From the NCBI GenBank assembly GCA_020975725.1, contig QXJR01000019.1:248001-312000 (forward strand): a stretch of DNA of 64,000 nucleotides, given 5' to 3'. Numbering within the stretch: the stretch's first letter is position 1; the number at the start of each line of letters is the position of its first letter. Of this stretch, positions 41,601 through 51,592 are shown one piece after another. Source of the stretch: Picocystis sp. L7. Its lineage: Eukaryota > Chlorophyta > Picocystophyceae > Picocystales > Picocystaceae. The position numbers and the translations under genes were made by a program. A model generated the notes under the pieces. That model searched no databases. It saw only the letters and a program-made list of their open reading frames with translations, and was not told the DNA's origin.

Positions 41601-42992
41601 TCACTCCACGGTCATGGCGGATCGCAGAGAGTTGTCCAAGGCCCGCTGGGCCACACGGGAGTAGCTCGTCAGGCTGTTCTTCTTTGAGGCTCGTGGGGCC
41701 TCGTTCTGCTCCAACCTGGATGTGAATTGCTTCGGAATGAAGCTTCCAAAGGTGTGGTTGCCCCGTCCAGGAGGGGTCTCTGTGCTGGTGGCGCGCGGGT
41801 GTGGATTTCCTGCGGCATGCGCATGGGATGCCGTTCTCTTCGGTTCGGTGGAAGGCTTCTTCGTGCCGTTCTTCCTTGCCTGTTGCTGCCGCATCTGCTT
41901 TTGATTCTCCTTGCCGCTAGACTCTTCAGCGATCTGATCGTGAAAGTGGGTGGGAGACCTCGGGCTCGCCTCCGGACAGTTTTCTGGATTCTCTTGGGAA
42001 ATCACCGCCTTGGCAAGATTCAGATCCAGGCTGTATCGTCCCGGGACGGGAGGTGGCAGCAGGTGTCCTCCTCGCAATCCGCCAAAGGAGAAAATGGAAT
42101 AAACCACGTTTGAAAACCCTTCTGTGGTCTCCCTGCCCATCCTGGGTGCCTGCCTTTTGTCCTCGGCCAATGCCTTCAAGCTTCCTGTCACTTCCTGTAC
42201 CTGAGATATCCCCTCAATCATTTCGTCCAGGTCCTTCCTTCCATCCGCTTCCTCCTGGAATAGAAGCTGTTCCTCGGGGACCTTGGCCAGTTCACACCAC
42301 TTCTTGGCGACGGCCACGATTCCCTCTCTTTGCTCCCTCAGCTCCCAATCTAGGAGGGAGAGCAGTTCTTCTTCTCTTCGCGTGAGAAGGGATCTCAAGT
42401 CGGAGAAGCTTTGTCTCAAGGTAATGAAGATCACCCTCGTGGCATCGTCCAAGCTCTTGTTGCATTCTGCGGTGTCCTGGAGGAGCTCGGACGCGCGCGC
42501 TCTGGCCTCGGCGCTGAGTTTCTTCAGCTTCTTTTCTTTCTCTTTCTTGGCTTTCTTTTCCATCATTTCTTTCTCCTTCCTCTGTGCCTTTTCCAGGTCT
42601 TTCTTCAATGCTTCCACTTGGGCTCTTATCCTTTCGAACTCTTCTTCGGGATCCTCCTGCTCGACCGACGGTCTGTCTTCCGATCGGGATGCGCTCCATT
42701 CCTCCGGTACTTTCCCTTGTCCATCCACCTGCGCTTGTGTTCCGTCCATTTCTTCCTCTTTATCCTCTTTCGCACCGTCCCCTTTCTCCTTCTCGCGGTT
42801 CACTTTGCTTCCACTGCGTCGGTTCCTGTTTCGCTTGGGCAGACCTTCGGCTTGGTTCCCTACTCCCGCGTCCTCCGGGATCTCTTTTTTTCCCTCCTTT
42901 CGATCCGTCTCCTTCCTCTCTCCCTTCTCCTCGCCTCCGGCGTCCTTTTCGGCCTGCCTGCGAGCCTTCCTCGCGCGTGTCTTGGACGACAT
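41601..42992 (-). CDS. coiled-coil protein of unknown function
   Basis: 463 residues, one exon. The first 110 residues are extremely charged (Lys, Glu, Arg) with possible nuclear-localisation runs such as KTRARKARRQ. Residues about 115-290 form predicted coiled coil (EEEFERIRAQVEALKKDLEK; SFSDLRSLLTRREEELLSLL). A small conserved-looking patch follows (GFSNVVYSIFSFGGLRGGHLLPPP, about 315-340). The tail is low-complexity, with NHTFGSFIPKQF near the end. I do not recognise a family. The divergent 5' region carries four copies of the AAGGTATCGA motif. Confidence 0.75.
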   Translation of the reverse strand: MSSKTRARKARRQAEKDAGGEEKGERKETDRKEGKKEIPEDAGVGNQAEGLPKRNRNRRSGSKVNREKEKGDGAKEDKEEEMDGTQAQVDGQGKVPEEWSASRSEDRPSVEQEDPEEEFERIRAQVEALKKDLEKAQRKEKEMMEKKAKKEKEKKLKKLSAEARARASELLQDTAECNKSLDDATRVIFITLRQSFSDLRSLLTRREEELLSLLDWELREQREGIVAVAKKWCELAKVPEEQLLFQEEADGRKDLDEMIEGISQVQEVTGSLKALAEDKRQAPRMGRETTEGFSNVVYSIFSFGGLRGGHLLPPPVPGRYSLDLNLAKAVISQENPENCPEASPRSPTHFHDQIAEESSGKENQKQMRQQQARKNGTKKPSTEPKRTASHAHAAGNPHPRATSTETPPGRGNHTFGSFIPKQFTSRLEQNEAPRASKKNSLTSYSRVAQRALDNSLRSAMTVE

Positions 42993-43264
42993 CGACGTAA
43001 CGCCTCTTCTCCTTCGACCGACGATGGAAGAGTCGAACAGGCGCCCTCGGGTCCTCCATCGATACCTCCCGCCCCTCCCTCCTCGATACCTTCGTCCCTA
43101 CATCGATACCTTTTCCAGGAAGGTATCGGAAAAGCCAAAGGGGAAGGGCGCGGGTTCGATCGGAGGAGAGAAAGGGGAAACCCCGGACAGACCGGTGCGG
43201 ATCCGCGCGGATCAAAGGGAACTGGGTCACAGGGGGATGGCGGATCGTATCGGATCAGTCGGGC
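42993..43264. promoter_or_regulatory. divergent promoter with four ATCGATACCTT motifs
   Basis: Copies at about 43058 (catcgatacctcc), 43082 (ctcgataccttcg), 43101 (catcgatacctttt) and 43118 (ggaaggtatcgg), the last two inverted relative to each other. They lie 65-140 bp from the minus-strand gene start and 135-210 bp from the plus-strand one. Confidence 0.5.
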
Positions 43265-43873
43265 GTGGGACAGACCCCGACCGACGTAGGAAGACAACTG
43301 GATGTGACGAAACCGCAACTCTTCGTTGTGAAGCGAATCCGTGAAAGGCCGCGAAAGACGCAAGGAATGGGAAGGATGGGAAAGAAAGGGAGCCGAAAAA
43401 GATGGCCCACGGGGTACGGGAATGGGACGGACGTGGTGACGGATCCTGCACGTGGGCCTGCAGGGGACGAAGCGCAATCGTCCAGGAACGGAGTGGAGAA
43501 CGAGCCTCCCTCCGTGGAAGCGTGTAAAACGCAGCAGAAACCGGTGCTGAGAAGGAAGAGCTCGGTCACGGAAATACCTGGGGTGTACCTGGCCGATTCG
43601 TGCGGCACGGAAGGCACGAGAAGAACCGTCAGCTTCGGAGACCAGGTCGGGAAGGACCTGGAGGAAGTGTTCGAAATCGATGCGAGGAAAGGAGTGTTCC
43701 AACAGATCGTAGACGACATATGCGTGGAATGCGTGAACCTGTGCTCGAAATGGAAGGCGTTCCTGTTGGGTAGGAACCGTTCCCAAGGCATGCGAACTGG
43801 CCAGGCATCCAACGGCACAGCGGAGGGATCGGAAGCACACCAGCCCCTACCCACCCCAAGGAACACCCAATAA
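43265..43873 (+). CDS. small protein with a possible PP1-docking (RVxF-type) motif
   Basis: Up to 202 residues; Mets at positions 35 and 38 are alternative starts. The N-terminal half is basic and looks disordered. Two basic-Ser/Thr sites stand out: VLRRKSSVTEIPGVYLAD and RRTVSFGDQVGKDLEEVFEI. R-T-V-S-F fits the [RK]-x-V-x-F docking motif for protein phosphatase 1, and RRKSS is a good kinase site, a combination seen in PP1 inhibitors and targeting subunits. A short Cys-bearing helix follows (FQQIVDDICVECVNLCSKW). I know no matching family. The frame is single, with normal amino-acid use, so I consider it a likely gene. Confidence 0.5.
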   Translation: MGQTPTDVGRQLDVTKPQLFVVKRIRERPRKTQGMGRMGKKGSRKRWPTGYGNGTDVVTDPARGPAGDEAQSSRNGVENEPPSVEACKTQQKPVLRRKSSVTEIPGVYLADSCGTEGTRRTVSFGDQVGKDLEEVFEIDARKGVFQQIVDDICVECVNLCSKWKAFLLGRNRSQGMRTGQASNGTAEGSEAHQPLPTPRNTQ

Positions 43874-44756
43874 CTGTTCTTGGAAGCCGTGCCTTTCCAA
43901 CACTTATTGCTACACGGAGGAGGCGAGATCAGATCGTACATCTCCACTGGCCTGGGAACGGTCCCCAGCCTGGAAGGGGACGTCGCGCACGTGCCTCCGG
44001 GGCCACGCCTGTGTTGTCCTTGCAGCGTTCGGGTGTGTGTGTCCTTTCCCTTGCTGTCCTCCACTCTCCCGCAACAACGCATCCAGGATCATGAGCGGTG
44101 GTGGTTTGCAATTGCATCCATTCTTGTCCTGGTCCTCTTCCATCCCCTCTCCACCTCCACGCCCTGGCTTCGATCCGATGGAGTTAACCTCCCTCGAGTT
44201 CACCTTTTTCGTCGATGCGTCCCAGATCGAACCGGGAAGATCCACCGAGGCGCCCGAGGTATCGATCCTCCATCGATATCTTGGATTTTTCATCGATATC
44301 TTTGGGGAAGGTATCGATGGCGTGGCGATGTCGGCATTCATTCGATCGTCGCGCATCGCGTCGCACGCGCGCGCCTGCGTTCGTGCTTCGCGATCGCCAT
44401 GATGCACGAGGAGGTGAACGAGGAGGATGGAGATCACGAAAGGAGGGAAGAAGACGGTCAGGTGCGCCAGGGAACCCGCTTGAGGCGCACGGCACGGCCA
44501 CGGAACGCCGACGCAAACACGCGACGAAGGACGAAGCACGAAGCACGAACGCGAAATCGAGGATGCAGAGGACACGAAAGGAGGAGGGAAGCGATCTACA
44601 CCGACGCACAGGATGGAGAGAGGTCGATAGAACGCACGAGAGGTCTTCGAAGGCCAGGAGAAACGCTCGTGCTCCGAAATGCGAGGCTGACCGGACGGAG
44701 CTTTGGCCACGTGGTGCAATTCGCAGTCGCTCTTGCAAAGTTTCGACAAGTCGGAT
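43874..44756. other. gene-free region upstream of the MFS transporter
   Basis: About 880 bp. Frames on both strands (for example 44215-44760 plus) are Arg/Ser-rich with no motif. It contains the AAGATATCGAT cluster at 44256-44320, roughly 440-500 bp before the transporter start, so the transcription start probably lies well upstream of the ATG or an unseen 5' exon exists. Confidence 0.45.
44256..44320. promoter_or_regulatory. four-copy GATATCGAT motif cluster
   Basis: Copies: gaggtatcgatcc (about 44256), catcgatatcttgg (44271), catcgatatcttt (44291) and gaaggtatcgatgg (44307). The first and last face the two middle ones, making a near-symmetric arrangement. Confidence 0.5.
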
Positions 44757-46214
44757 ATGAAAGAGACGTCTTCCGGTCGGGGAGGTGGTGATGATGCGTC
44801 CTTGGAAATGTTGTACACCATCGAAGACGCCATCGACGGCATGGGATTCGGATTGTTTCAAGCGGCCATGCTGATGTACACGGGTCTCGCGTGGATGGGA
44901 GACGCCATGGAAATGATGCTCCTGGCGTATCTAGGACCTGCCATACGTTGCGAATGGGGAATCAACGCCAGGCAGCAAGGAGGACTGACGTCCATCGTGT
45001 TCTTTGGGATGATGGTCGGCGCCTACGTCTTCGGAGCCGTGTCGGACCGCCTGGGAAGGAGGAAAGGATTCTTCATCCCAGCCGTATTTACGTTCTCGTT
45101 CGGCTTGTTGAGTGCCTTTGCGCCCAACTACGGAATTTTGCTGCTTTGCCGTATGATGGTCGGGCTGGGATTGGGAGGGGTGCCGGTCGCGTTCTCTCTC
45201 TTCATGGAGTTTGTGCCCTCTCAAAAGCGAGGCTTCTGGTTGGTCATGATTGAACTTTTCTGGACGGCGGGTTCGGTTATGGAGGCTGGCTTGGGTTGGG
45301 TTGTCCTGCCGGCATTGGGATGGAGGTACTTGCTTGCTTTCTCTTGCATCCCCTTGCTGCTACTCCTGGTCTTATACCCATGGCTACCGGAGTCGCCACA
45401 CTTTCTCGTGGTACACGACCGGGTTCCAGAGGCCCAGGAAATTTTGAAATCCATCTCCAAGCTCAACAAGATGTCGCTGCCCAATGGCAAGCTTGGACGA
45501 AAAGAACTCAGCAGCTCGGTCGAAGAAGGACAGACGGAGAAAAAGGGACTTACACCAAAAGAAGCGTTGCAGCAGCTGTTTTCTCCAGAGATGCGGCGGA
45601 CAACTATGCTGCTCTGGTTCATATTTGCTTCTGTAGCCATGACCTACTATGGCATGGTGCAACTTGCCACCCAGCTTCGGGCGCATCAAGCAGAGTGCAT
45701 AGATGGAGAGCCGGAGCTGACCAGCGACGATTTCCGGGACATCTTCATCACCGCCGTAGCCGAGTTGCCTGGGATCCTGCTGGCATCAGGGACTGTGGAG
45801 TGGCTAGGCAGGAGGTGGTCCCTCATTACTTTCCTTTTCAGCACGGCAATTTTTGGCCTGATACTCTCCTTCATGACTGCTCTGTCCGACGCGGTCCACA
45901 GTGCTGCAGAGGTCGTTCTCCTCTTTGGGGCTAGGGGTGCGATCATGGGTGGTTTCACGATTTTGTATGTTTACGCGCCAGAGGTATATCCCACCAACGT
46001 GCGTTCATCCGGTGTTGGCCTTGCCAATGCCTTTGCAAGGGTTGGAGGGTTAATCTCTCCGGTTATCGCTGTGGAGCTTGTGGATGCTGGAGCAGCATCT
46101 GCCGCAGAAGCCATCTTTGCCTTGATCTGCGTGGCGTGCAGCTTGGCGACCTATGCGTTGAAGATCGAGACCAAAGGTCGTGGCCTTCAAGAGACAGTGG
46201 AGAGCCTGAATTAG
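44757..46214 (+). CDS. major facilitator superfamily transporter, SV2/SVOP-like
   Basis: 485 residues from the Met at 44757; an in-frame Met at 44703 adds 18 residues. Twelve TM segments. After TYTIEDAIDGMGFGLFQ-like entry and AWMGDAMEMMLLAYLGPAI, the MFS loop GAVSDRLGRRKGFF (motif A) lies between TM2 and TM3, and RMMVGLGLGGVPVAFSLFMEFVP follows. LPESPHFLV marks the end of TM6, as in sugar and organic-cation porters. The second half has AELPGILLASGTVEWLGRRWS (repeated motif A) and YAPEVYPTNVRSSGVGLANA. This is the SVOP/niacin-transporter group; the substrate is unknown. The membrane cannot be told. Confidence 0.92.
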   Translation: MKETSSGRGGGDDASLEMLYTIEDAIDGMGFGLFQAAMLMYTGLAWMGDAMEMMLLAYLGPAIRCEWGINARQQGGLTSIVFFGMMVGAYVFGAVSDRLGRRKGFFIPAVFTFSFGLLSAFAPNYGILLLCRMMVGLGLGGVPVAFSLFMEFVPSQKRGFWLVMIELFWTAGSVMEAGLGWVVLPALGWRYLLAFSCIPLLLLLVLYPWLPESPHFLVVHDRVPEAQEILKSISKLNKMSLPNGKLGRKELSSSVEEGQTEKKGLTPKEALQQLFSPEMRRTTMLLWFIFASVAMTYYGMVQLATQLRAHQAECIDGEPELTSDDFRDIFITAVAELPGILLASGTVEWLGRRWSLITFLFSTAIFGLILSFMTALSDAVHSAAEVVLLFGARGAIMGGFTILYVYAPEVYPTNVRSSGVGLANAFARVGGLISPVIAVELVDAGAASAAEAIFALICVACSLATYALKIETKGRGLQETVESLN

Positions 46215-46539
46215 GTATGATTCGGGCACGCGCCACTGAGAGGTTGTTCGTTTCCTCAAACAACCTGCCTTTTTTGGGACCTGCACGTCCCATTCGCATC
46301 CTTTGCGACCATGGGCATGGATTTTTCCCCCTTTCATCCATTCCCGTGCGCCTAGCCATCCCTCCATTGTATTGCAAGCATCTCATTCACTTGTGCTTCT
46401 TGTCTCCCTTGGCCCCTCCTCCACCCAGGATGCTGGCCTGGTTGTCGCCCAGCTCCCATCCAGGGGTCGGACAAGGCCTTGTCCCATCGACACGTGGTGG
46501 TACGGACGTCGATCGACGAGGAACGAAAGCACGACGGCC
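46215..46539. other. intergenic, no gene recognised
   Basis: About 325 bp between two plus-strand genes. The alpha/beta hydrolase frame is open upstream to 46303 but its extra residues do not resemble a targeting peptide. Confidence 0.4.
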
Positions 46540-47526
46540 ATGCGCGCTTCCGGATCCGTCCGACGCACGTTTCGCGTGCAGGCTTCGTCCAGCACGCCTC
46601 CCAAGGGATCCGTGACGCAGGTCCCGTACACGTCGCGTCGCTGGACCTGGAAAGGACACGACATCCGGTACGCCACCGCAGGATGCGGACCTCCCGTGCT
46701 CCTCGTGCACGGATTCGGCGCCAACGTCGAACACTTCCGCAAGAACATTCCCGTTCTGGCGCAGAAACACAAGGTGTATGCAGTGGACTTGCTCGGATTC
46801 GGCCAATCCGCCAAACCGGCGGATTTCCAACACAGGATGGAAGAATGGAGAGACCTGCTCGTGGAATTCGTGCAGGAATTCATCGACGAACCTGTGGTGC
46901 TGGTGGGAAACTCCATTGGAAGCTTGGCATGCGTCATGGCCAGTGCAGAACTCGGAGATCAAGTCAAGGCCATGGCGCTGCTCAACTGCTCCGGTGGGAT
47001 GAACAACAAGGCCGTGGCGGACGATTGGAGGCTCAAGGTGATCTATCCAGCGCTCAAGTTCGTGGATTACCTGTTGTCCATCAAGTGGTTGGCCAAAAGA
47101 CTCTTCGATGGGTTCCGATCAAGAGACAATATCAAGAGCGTGCTGTCTTCCGTGTACATTGACAAGGAATCGGTCGACGATGAGCTGGTAGATTTGATCT
47201 ACAACCCGTCGTGCGACGAAGGAGCGCTGGAAACATTTGTGAGCATCATCACAGGCCCACCCGGACCGTCGCCCAAGACACTGATCCCCAGCATCCATTG
47301 CCCGATACTCCTCATGTGGGGGAGTCGGGACACACTGACGCCACTCAACGGCCCGCTCGGGAAGTACTTCCAGGATCTACCGAATCACAGATCAGACACG
47401 GAGTTCATCCTCCTGGATTCTGTAGGTCACTGTCCGCACGATGAAGCACCTGCACTCGTGCACTCGCACTTGCTACCCTGGTTAGAAAAGCAGGACAAAA
47501 GAATGGAATTGTCTGGCACCATATAG
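46540..47526 (+). CDS. plastid-targeted alpha/beta hydrolase
   Basis: 328 residues from the Met at 46540 (MRASGSVRRTFRVQASSSTP, a chloroplast transit-like start ending near VQA-S). The hydrolase core has WKGHDIRYATAGCGPPVLLV, the oxyanion HGFGANVEHFRKN, VYAVDLLGFGQSAKP, the nucleophile elbow GNSIGS (Ser), LMWGSRDTLTP (acid region) and GHCPHDEAP (catalytic His). The DLLGFGxSxKP and GNSxG...GHCPHDE set is typical of the cyanobacterial-plastid hydrolase group that includes pheophytinase-like and other chlorophyll-related enzymes. The substrate is not determinable. It is convergent with the DCC-domain gene. Confidence 0.88.
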   Translation: MRASGSVRRTFRVQASSSTPPKGSVTQVPYTSRRWTWKGHDIRYATAGCGPPVLLVHGFGANVEHFRKNIPVLAQKHKVYAVDLLGFGQSAKPADFQHRMEEWRDLLVEFVQEFIDEPVVLVGNSIGSLACVMASAELGDQVKAMALLNCSGGMNNKAVADDWRLKVIYPALKFVDYLLSIKWLAKRLFDGFRSRDNIKSVLSSVYIDKESVDDELVDLIYNPSCDEGALETFVSIITGPPGPSPKTLIPSIHCPILLMWGSRDTLTPLNGPLGKYFQDLPNHRSDTEFILLDSVGHCPHDEAPALVHSHLLPWLEKQDKRMELSGTI

Positions 47527-47833
47527 CCGAGCTGTTTAAATGTAGCGGTCGTGAATGGCTGGGCATTGCGCACCCAGAGATGGAGGCAACGGGCGGATTT
47601 GGGCCCAGGATTGGTTGAGAGAGCTCTGCACGCATTTCCAGGGATGGAATTTTGGTGTTTGCTGGAGTAATACGGTGTAAACATTTTATTCCATGCAGCC
47701 AAAAAGCCTGCTCACGCGTCATCTCTTCTCGTGGCATCTTGCACTCAAGGCTTGCGAAGTTGCTGCGATTCCTACACATACGCATGCAACCCTCGACACT
47801 TGAGATTCCTGCGTTCTGGTTCTCAGGATCTCT
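47527..47833. other. convergent 3' intergenic region, no gene recognised
   Basis: About 307 bp between two stop codons. Nothing beyond presumed 3' UTRs was noticed. Confidence 0.4.
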
Positions 47834-48391
47834 TTAATCCGCGTCTTCCGGGTTCAACCCGAGCGACTTCCTTCTTTCCCTTCGTTCTGCCATGAGTTTG
47901 TCGAGCGTGGGTCTTCCCGCCAGCTTCAATCGGTACTCTGCCCAGACGTTGTACGCCTTCTCCGCGAGCGCTTGCACGGCTTTGATCTTGGTTGGTGCAT
48001 ACACCCATCCCAAACCAACGTTCTCGTAAGCCCTACGGAAGGCGTCGATGCCAGTGACCACCTGTCCTTCTTCCGTGATGGCGTGTATCCGTCGCATGGC
48101 ACGTTCGTACGACACGCCTCCGTTCTCCTGCGCCTCGTAGCTGGGATCGGCGATGTCCGTGAACTTCAGCCGCTTCCCTTGATCGCGCGACTGGAGCATG
48201 TCCACTTCCTTCCTGCATGCCGGACAGTCCGAATCGTACAGAATGCACAGCTTCGGCTCCTCGTCTTGGGCAGATGCGGCGCGCTTTCCATCCGCCTGTG
48301 GCGCCACGGCCCTGGCGATCGACGTCCTCGACCTCCAGGTGCGCGTGCACCACGTCCGCGGCGTTCGCAGTCCAGCCATGGCGGCAGACAT
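47834..48391 (-). CDS. DCC-type thiol-disulfide oxidoreductase-like protein (DUF393), probably plastid
   Basis: 185 residues from the Met at 48391 (MSAAMAGLRTPRTWCTRTWR), an Arg/Ser/Thr/Ala-rich presequence; an in-frame Met at 48586 exists but its extension looks non-coding. The core begins LCILYDSDCPACRKEVDML, the DCC-family thioredoxin-like motif with a CxxC-type pair, then RLKFTDIADPSYEAQ and VVTGIDAFRRAYENVGLGWV. Plant relatives are plastid proteins of unknown function. Both cysteines of the CPAC motif are present, so redox activity is plausible. Confidence 0.85.
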   Translation of the reverse strand: MSAAMAGLRTPRTWCTRTWRSRTSIARAVAPQADGKRAASAQDEEPKLCILYDSDCPACRKEVDMLQSRDQGKRLKFTDIADPSYEAQENGGVSYERAMRRIHAITEEGQVVTGIDAFRRAYENVGLGWVYAPTKIKAVQALAEKAYNVWAEYRLKLAGRPTLDKLMAERRERRKSLGLNPEDAD

Positions 48392-48764
48392 GTCCACGTG
48401 CGGCGCTTCGAGACGTGGCTCAGTCTCGTGAATTTCCCGGGAAAACTCGTGGTGGACAAGGATCCCAGGGCACCAGTGGGGTTGGGGGGAGGAGATCCCC
48501 AAAGGGAGTTTCTTCTCGAAGGAGGGAGAGAGGGACGTTTGGGATGAAGCCATGGCGCTGAGGTTCAACCAGGTCCCTTCGTACACCGTGGGATTTCACT
48601 CGATCCTAGGAGAGGAAGGTGGGAGGAGAGGGAAAGCAAACAGACCTGGTGGATGAGAAGTGGATCCACTTGATGCTCCTTGAACCGTAACAACCGTTTA
48701 TTGAGACCATGCCTGCCGCGTGTGGGTCCGGGAAGAGGTCCCCAAAACTGCTCAACTGAGCCTG
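48392..48764. other. intergenic, no gene recognised
   Basis: About 370 bp between the DCC gene start and the MPP10 stop, both on the minus strand. It has no recognisable frame. Confidence 0.4.
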
Positions 48765-50968
48765 TCATAGTCGTAAAGCTGAACCCCGCAAGCGATCTGG
48801 ATCCTGAACAGAATCCTGGCGCTTCGATCCATCTGACCTCCGTCCACCAGCAGCTGCTTCCTGCTGTTCTTGAAGCAATTTGAAGACATCCCCCGATCTG
48901 GTGACACTGGGACCTGTCGCCATCTTGGCCTTGCGCAACAGGGGCACACCTGTACCTGACCCCGCGACAGAAGATTTCGCAGGAACTATACCAGCAGAAA
49001 CCATAGCCTGCCCAGCAGTGCCCCCGCCTGCTGCAGCCACTGCCTGAGTTCGTATCCGTTTCTTCTCGTCTCTTTCGGCTCGCACCGATTTCTGCTTTCG
49101 TTTCTTCCTGGCACGGCGGGCCCGTCTTTCCTCCCTTGTGTACTCTTCTTCTGCTTTTGGGGCGCCACCTCCGGCCGGACGGTACACTTCTTGGGGCGCC
49201 TTGCCAGCGGCAAGGCTGGTGGCAGCAGGGCCAACCTCCTCCACTGCCAGCGCGGGTATATCTTTCACTGCAAGCTCCTCTACAGCAGGTTTGGGAGCAA
49301 AATGAAAGTGCGAAAGGGCATCCAGCTTTTGGGACAGGCGATTGAAAAGTGTGTGTGCTTCTACCCGCAGTGCTTCTTCCTTCTCGTTCAGCGGCAAATT
49401 GTATTTTTCCTTCATATAATCCTCCTCGTACAATTCCCCCAGACCCTTGGAACTCTTCTCCGATTCTCCTAGCTCCTTGTGCTTCTTCTTGTCTTTACTT
49501 GAGTCTTCTGCCACTGCTATTCGAACGACGTCGTCGAATCTCCCTTCAACGATTCTCTGTTTGATAATGTCTTCAATGGTCTGTGTAACTTCCTCGGTGA
49601 CCACGGGGGGAGGGGGCCTCGCATGGTCAAATTCCAAATCCACCTCCAACGCGGAGTTGAGCGGACGTTGGGCGGCATGGACTTCGCCGGTGTGCTCCCA
49701 ACCTTTCTGGGCCATGTTCTCTTCCTCAAGCTTCTTGATTTTCTGCGCAATGCGTTCCATTCGAATTTCGTGCGTGGACTTGCGCGTTCCATCTGCATTG
49801 ACTAATGCTGGACCATCTGATTCAGGCATCTCATCTGACATCTGCTCTTCGTCCTGCTCTAATTCAAACCTGACTTTCTTCGATTGGTTACCCGCGGGCC
49901 TCTCCTTCATTGCCCCGGCACGTGGTTTTGCTCCTGTGGGCTTCTGGTCAGGCAGGAAAAAGTCGCGGGCCATGTACGGGGCAATGCTATCATCTAAATC
50001 CGCCCTTTTCTTTCCAGCACTCTTGCCATTGCTTCTTTTCATGCGCTTCGAAACAGATTCAAGTGCTTCGCGGAGCTCGGCATCCTCTTCGTCTTCGTCC
50101 TCGTCCTCTGTGTCAAATTCGCCACCTTTCCCTTCAAGCATTTCGTCCACCTCATCGGAGTAACCATCTGATTCGCTTCCTTCATCTTCTTCGTTTAACA
50201 TATCAGGGCGATTGTCATCCAGAACTGCTTCCTCTGCATCTTGAACAAACTTCTCCATCTCCTCCAGACGAAAGAATTTGTCCTCGGTAGGTGCAAGTTC
50301 TGGTTCCTCTTCATCCCTGGGTTCCTGTCCCTCGGATTCACTGGAACCACTCATTTCCAACTCATCACCTCCGTCGTCCGATTGATGTTGCACATCCAAG
50401 CCTCCCTCTTCTTCCGATTCCTCTTCTTGGCCGGTGGAGTTGCCTTTCTCCGGAGGTGTCACCACCTCCTTTCTCACCACCTTTCGTTTCTTTCCCTTGC
50501 CCTTTCCCTCCCTTTGGCTTTTCATTCCCAGAAGACACGCCTTTTCTCCTTCTAGGAGTTCGTTCGCGTCCTTGAACCGCTTGTGAAGCCTTCGCACACG
50601 TCGGACCACCGATCGGTTCTGCAGTTCGATCTGTTGCCAGACTTGTTCGGCGTCGAATCCGTCCACGTGGAGCTCTTCCAGGGCAACCACACCATCTCCA
50701 CATGGTGCATACTTGGCGGTATGATCGTACACGGCCTTGACAGCTCTTCGAACCACCTCCGAAAGGCTGGACTCTGGCGCCAAGAACGCATCTGGACCTG
50801 CAGTGGCTTCGTCTGTTCGCACGCAGCGTCGCTCCACGCGTCAGATTTCCTTCCGAGGACGGTCGTGGGAACAAAACGACCCAAATGGGTATTGGAAAAC
50901 GCACCCAAACGTCGCAGAACGAGCTCCTGTTCGTCCGAAAACCGCGGCGCATCCGTCGCCATCGCCAT
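48765..50968 (-). CDS. MPP10: MPP10, U3 snoRNP protein, two exons
   Basis: Exon 1 50968-50905 encodes MAMATDAPRFSDEQELVLRR plus one codon and a base. A 92-nt intron (GTGCGT ... CGAACAG, with ATCTGACG 27 nt before the end) joins in phase 1 to exon 2, 50812-48765, giving 703 residues. A second acceptor, CTGCAG|GT, lies 15 nt further in the same phase. Family features: GPDAFLAPESSLSEVVRR, DAEQVWQQIELQN, long acidic stretches, KFFRLEEMEKFVQDAE, DDSIAPYMARDFF, KGWEHTGEVHAAQRPLNSAL, LEVDLEFDHARPPPPVVTEE, and the conserved C-terminal half with LYEEDYMKEKYN, SQKLDALSHFHFAPKP and basic RRARRARKKRKQK. MPP10 works in the small-subunit processome on pre-18S rRNA in the nucleolus. Confidence 0.93.
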
Positions 50969-51592
50969 CGCGCCGCCGACCACGGTGTGGTGTCGGTTCG
51001 AGGGGACCTAGCGGAAGGAAAAGATATCGATCCTTATCGACATTTTCGACTGTTCTGTAATCGATATCTTAGGCCCCCCTATCGAGATCTTTGAACCGTG
51101 TGGGAAGGATCCCTGTCGAAACCCGGTGGGATCGGGGAGGGAACCGAAGGAAGGCCGGGGTGAGAAAACCTCGATGAAAACGGTCGGACAGACCGGAAAT
51201 CGGGACCGGGTAGACGAGACCTTTGATCGACGAGGGATTCCCTTTCGAAACGGACGATGCGTCGGTTGAAAAGGGGCCGACGTCTCGAAGGTCGACCAGG
51301 ACGGTCCGCGACGGCCATCACATCAGGAAGAGCTCGTCGCCGCGAAAGAAGGACCGTCCCTGCGGCGCTTTGCGGACGAAGGAGCGGCCTTGAGAACAGG
51401 TGGAGGTCGAGAGGTGCGACTCAGGTCCACTGCTGGCGGTGAGCGAACCTTTTGCGACGTGGACGAGGTCGAGCGCGTGCAACGTCGGCGGTGGCAAGGC
51501 CTTCGAAGGTTCTCACGTATCTTGCGTCCGTTCTTGACCTGCTGACCGTGCGTTTCTGGACCTTCCAGACCCGCTTCAATTGTGCACACGAC
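50969..51592. promoter_or_regulatory. divergent intergenic region with GATATCGAT motifs
   Basis: About 620 bp between MPP10 and the DusA-like gene. Copies of the motif are aaaagatatcgatcc (51019), aatcgatatcttagg (51059) and tatcgagatctttg (51080), with a weaker ttatcgac between them. They lie 50-125 bp upstream of MPP10. The rest up to 51592 shows no motif or coding signal apart from the open extension of the DusA-like frame. Confidence 0.5.

Noticed and set aside
43910-44842. 310-codon minus-strand ORF
   Set aside because: It is antisense to the MFS start and its promoter and shows no domain, so it is read as a chance frame.
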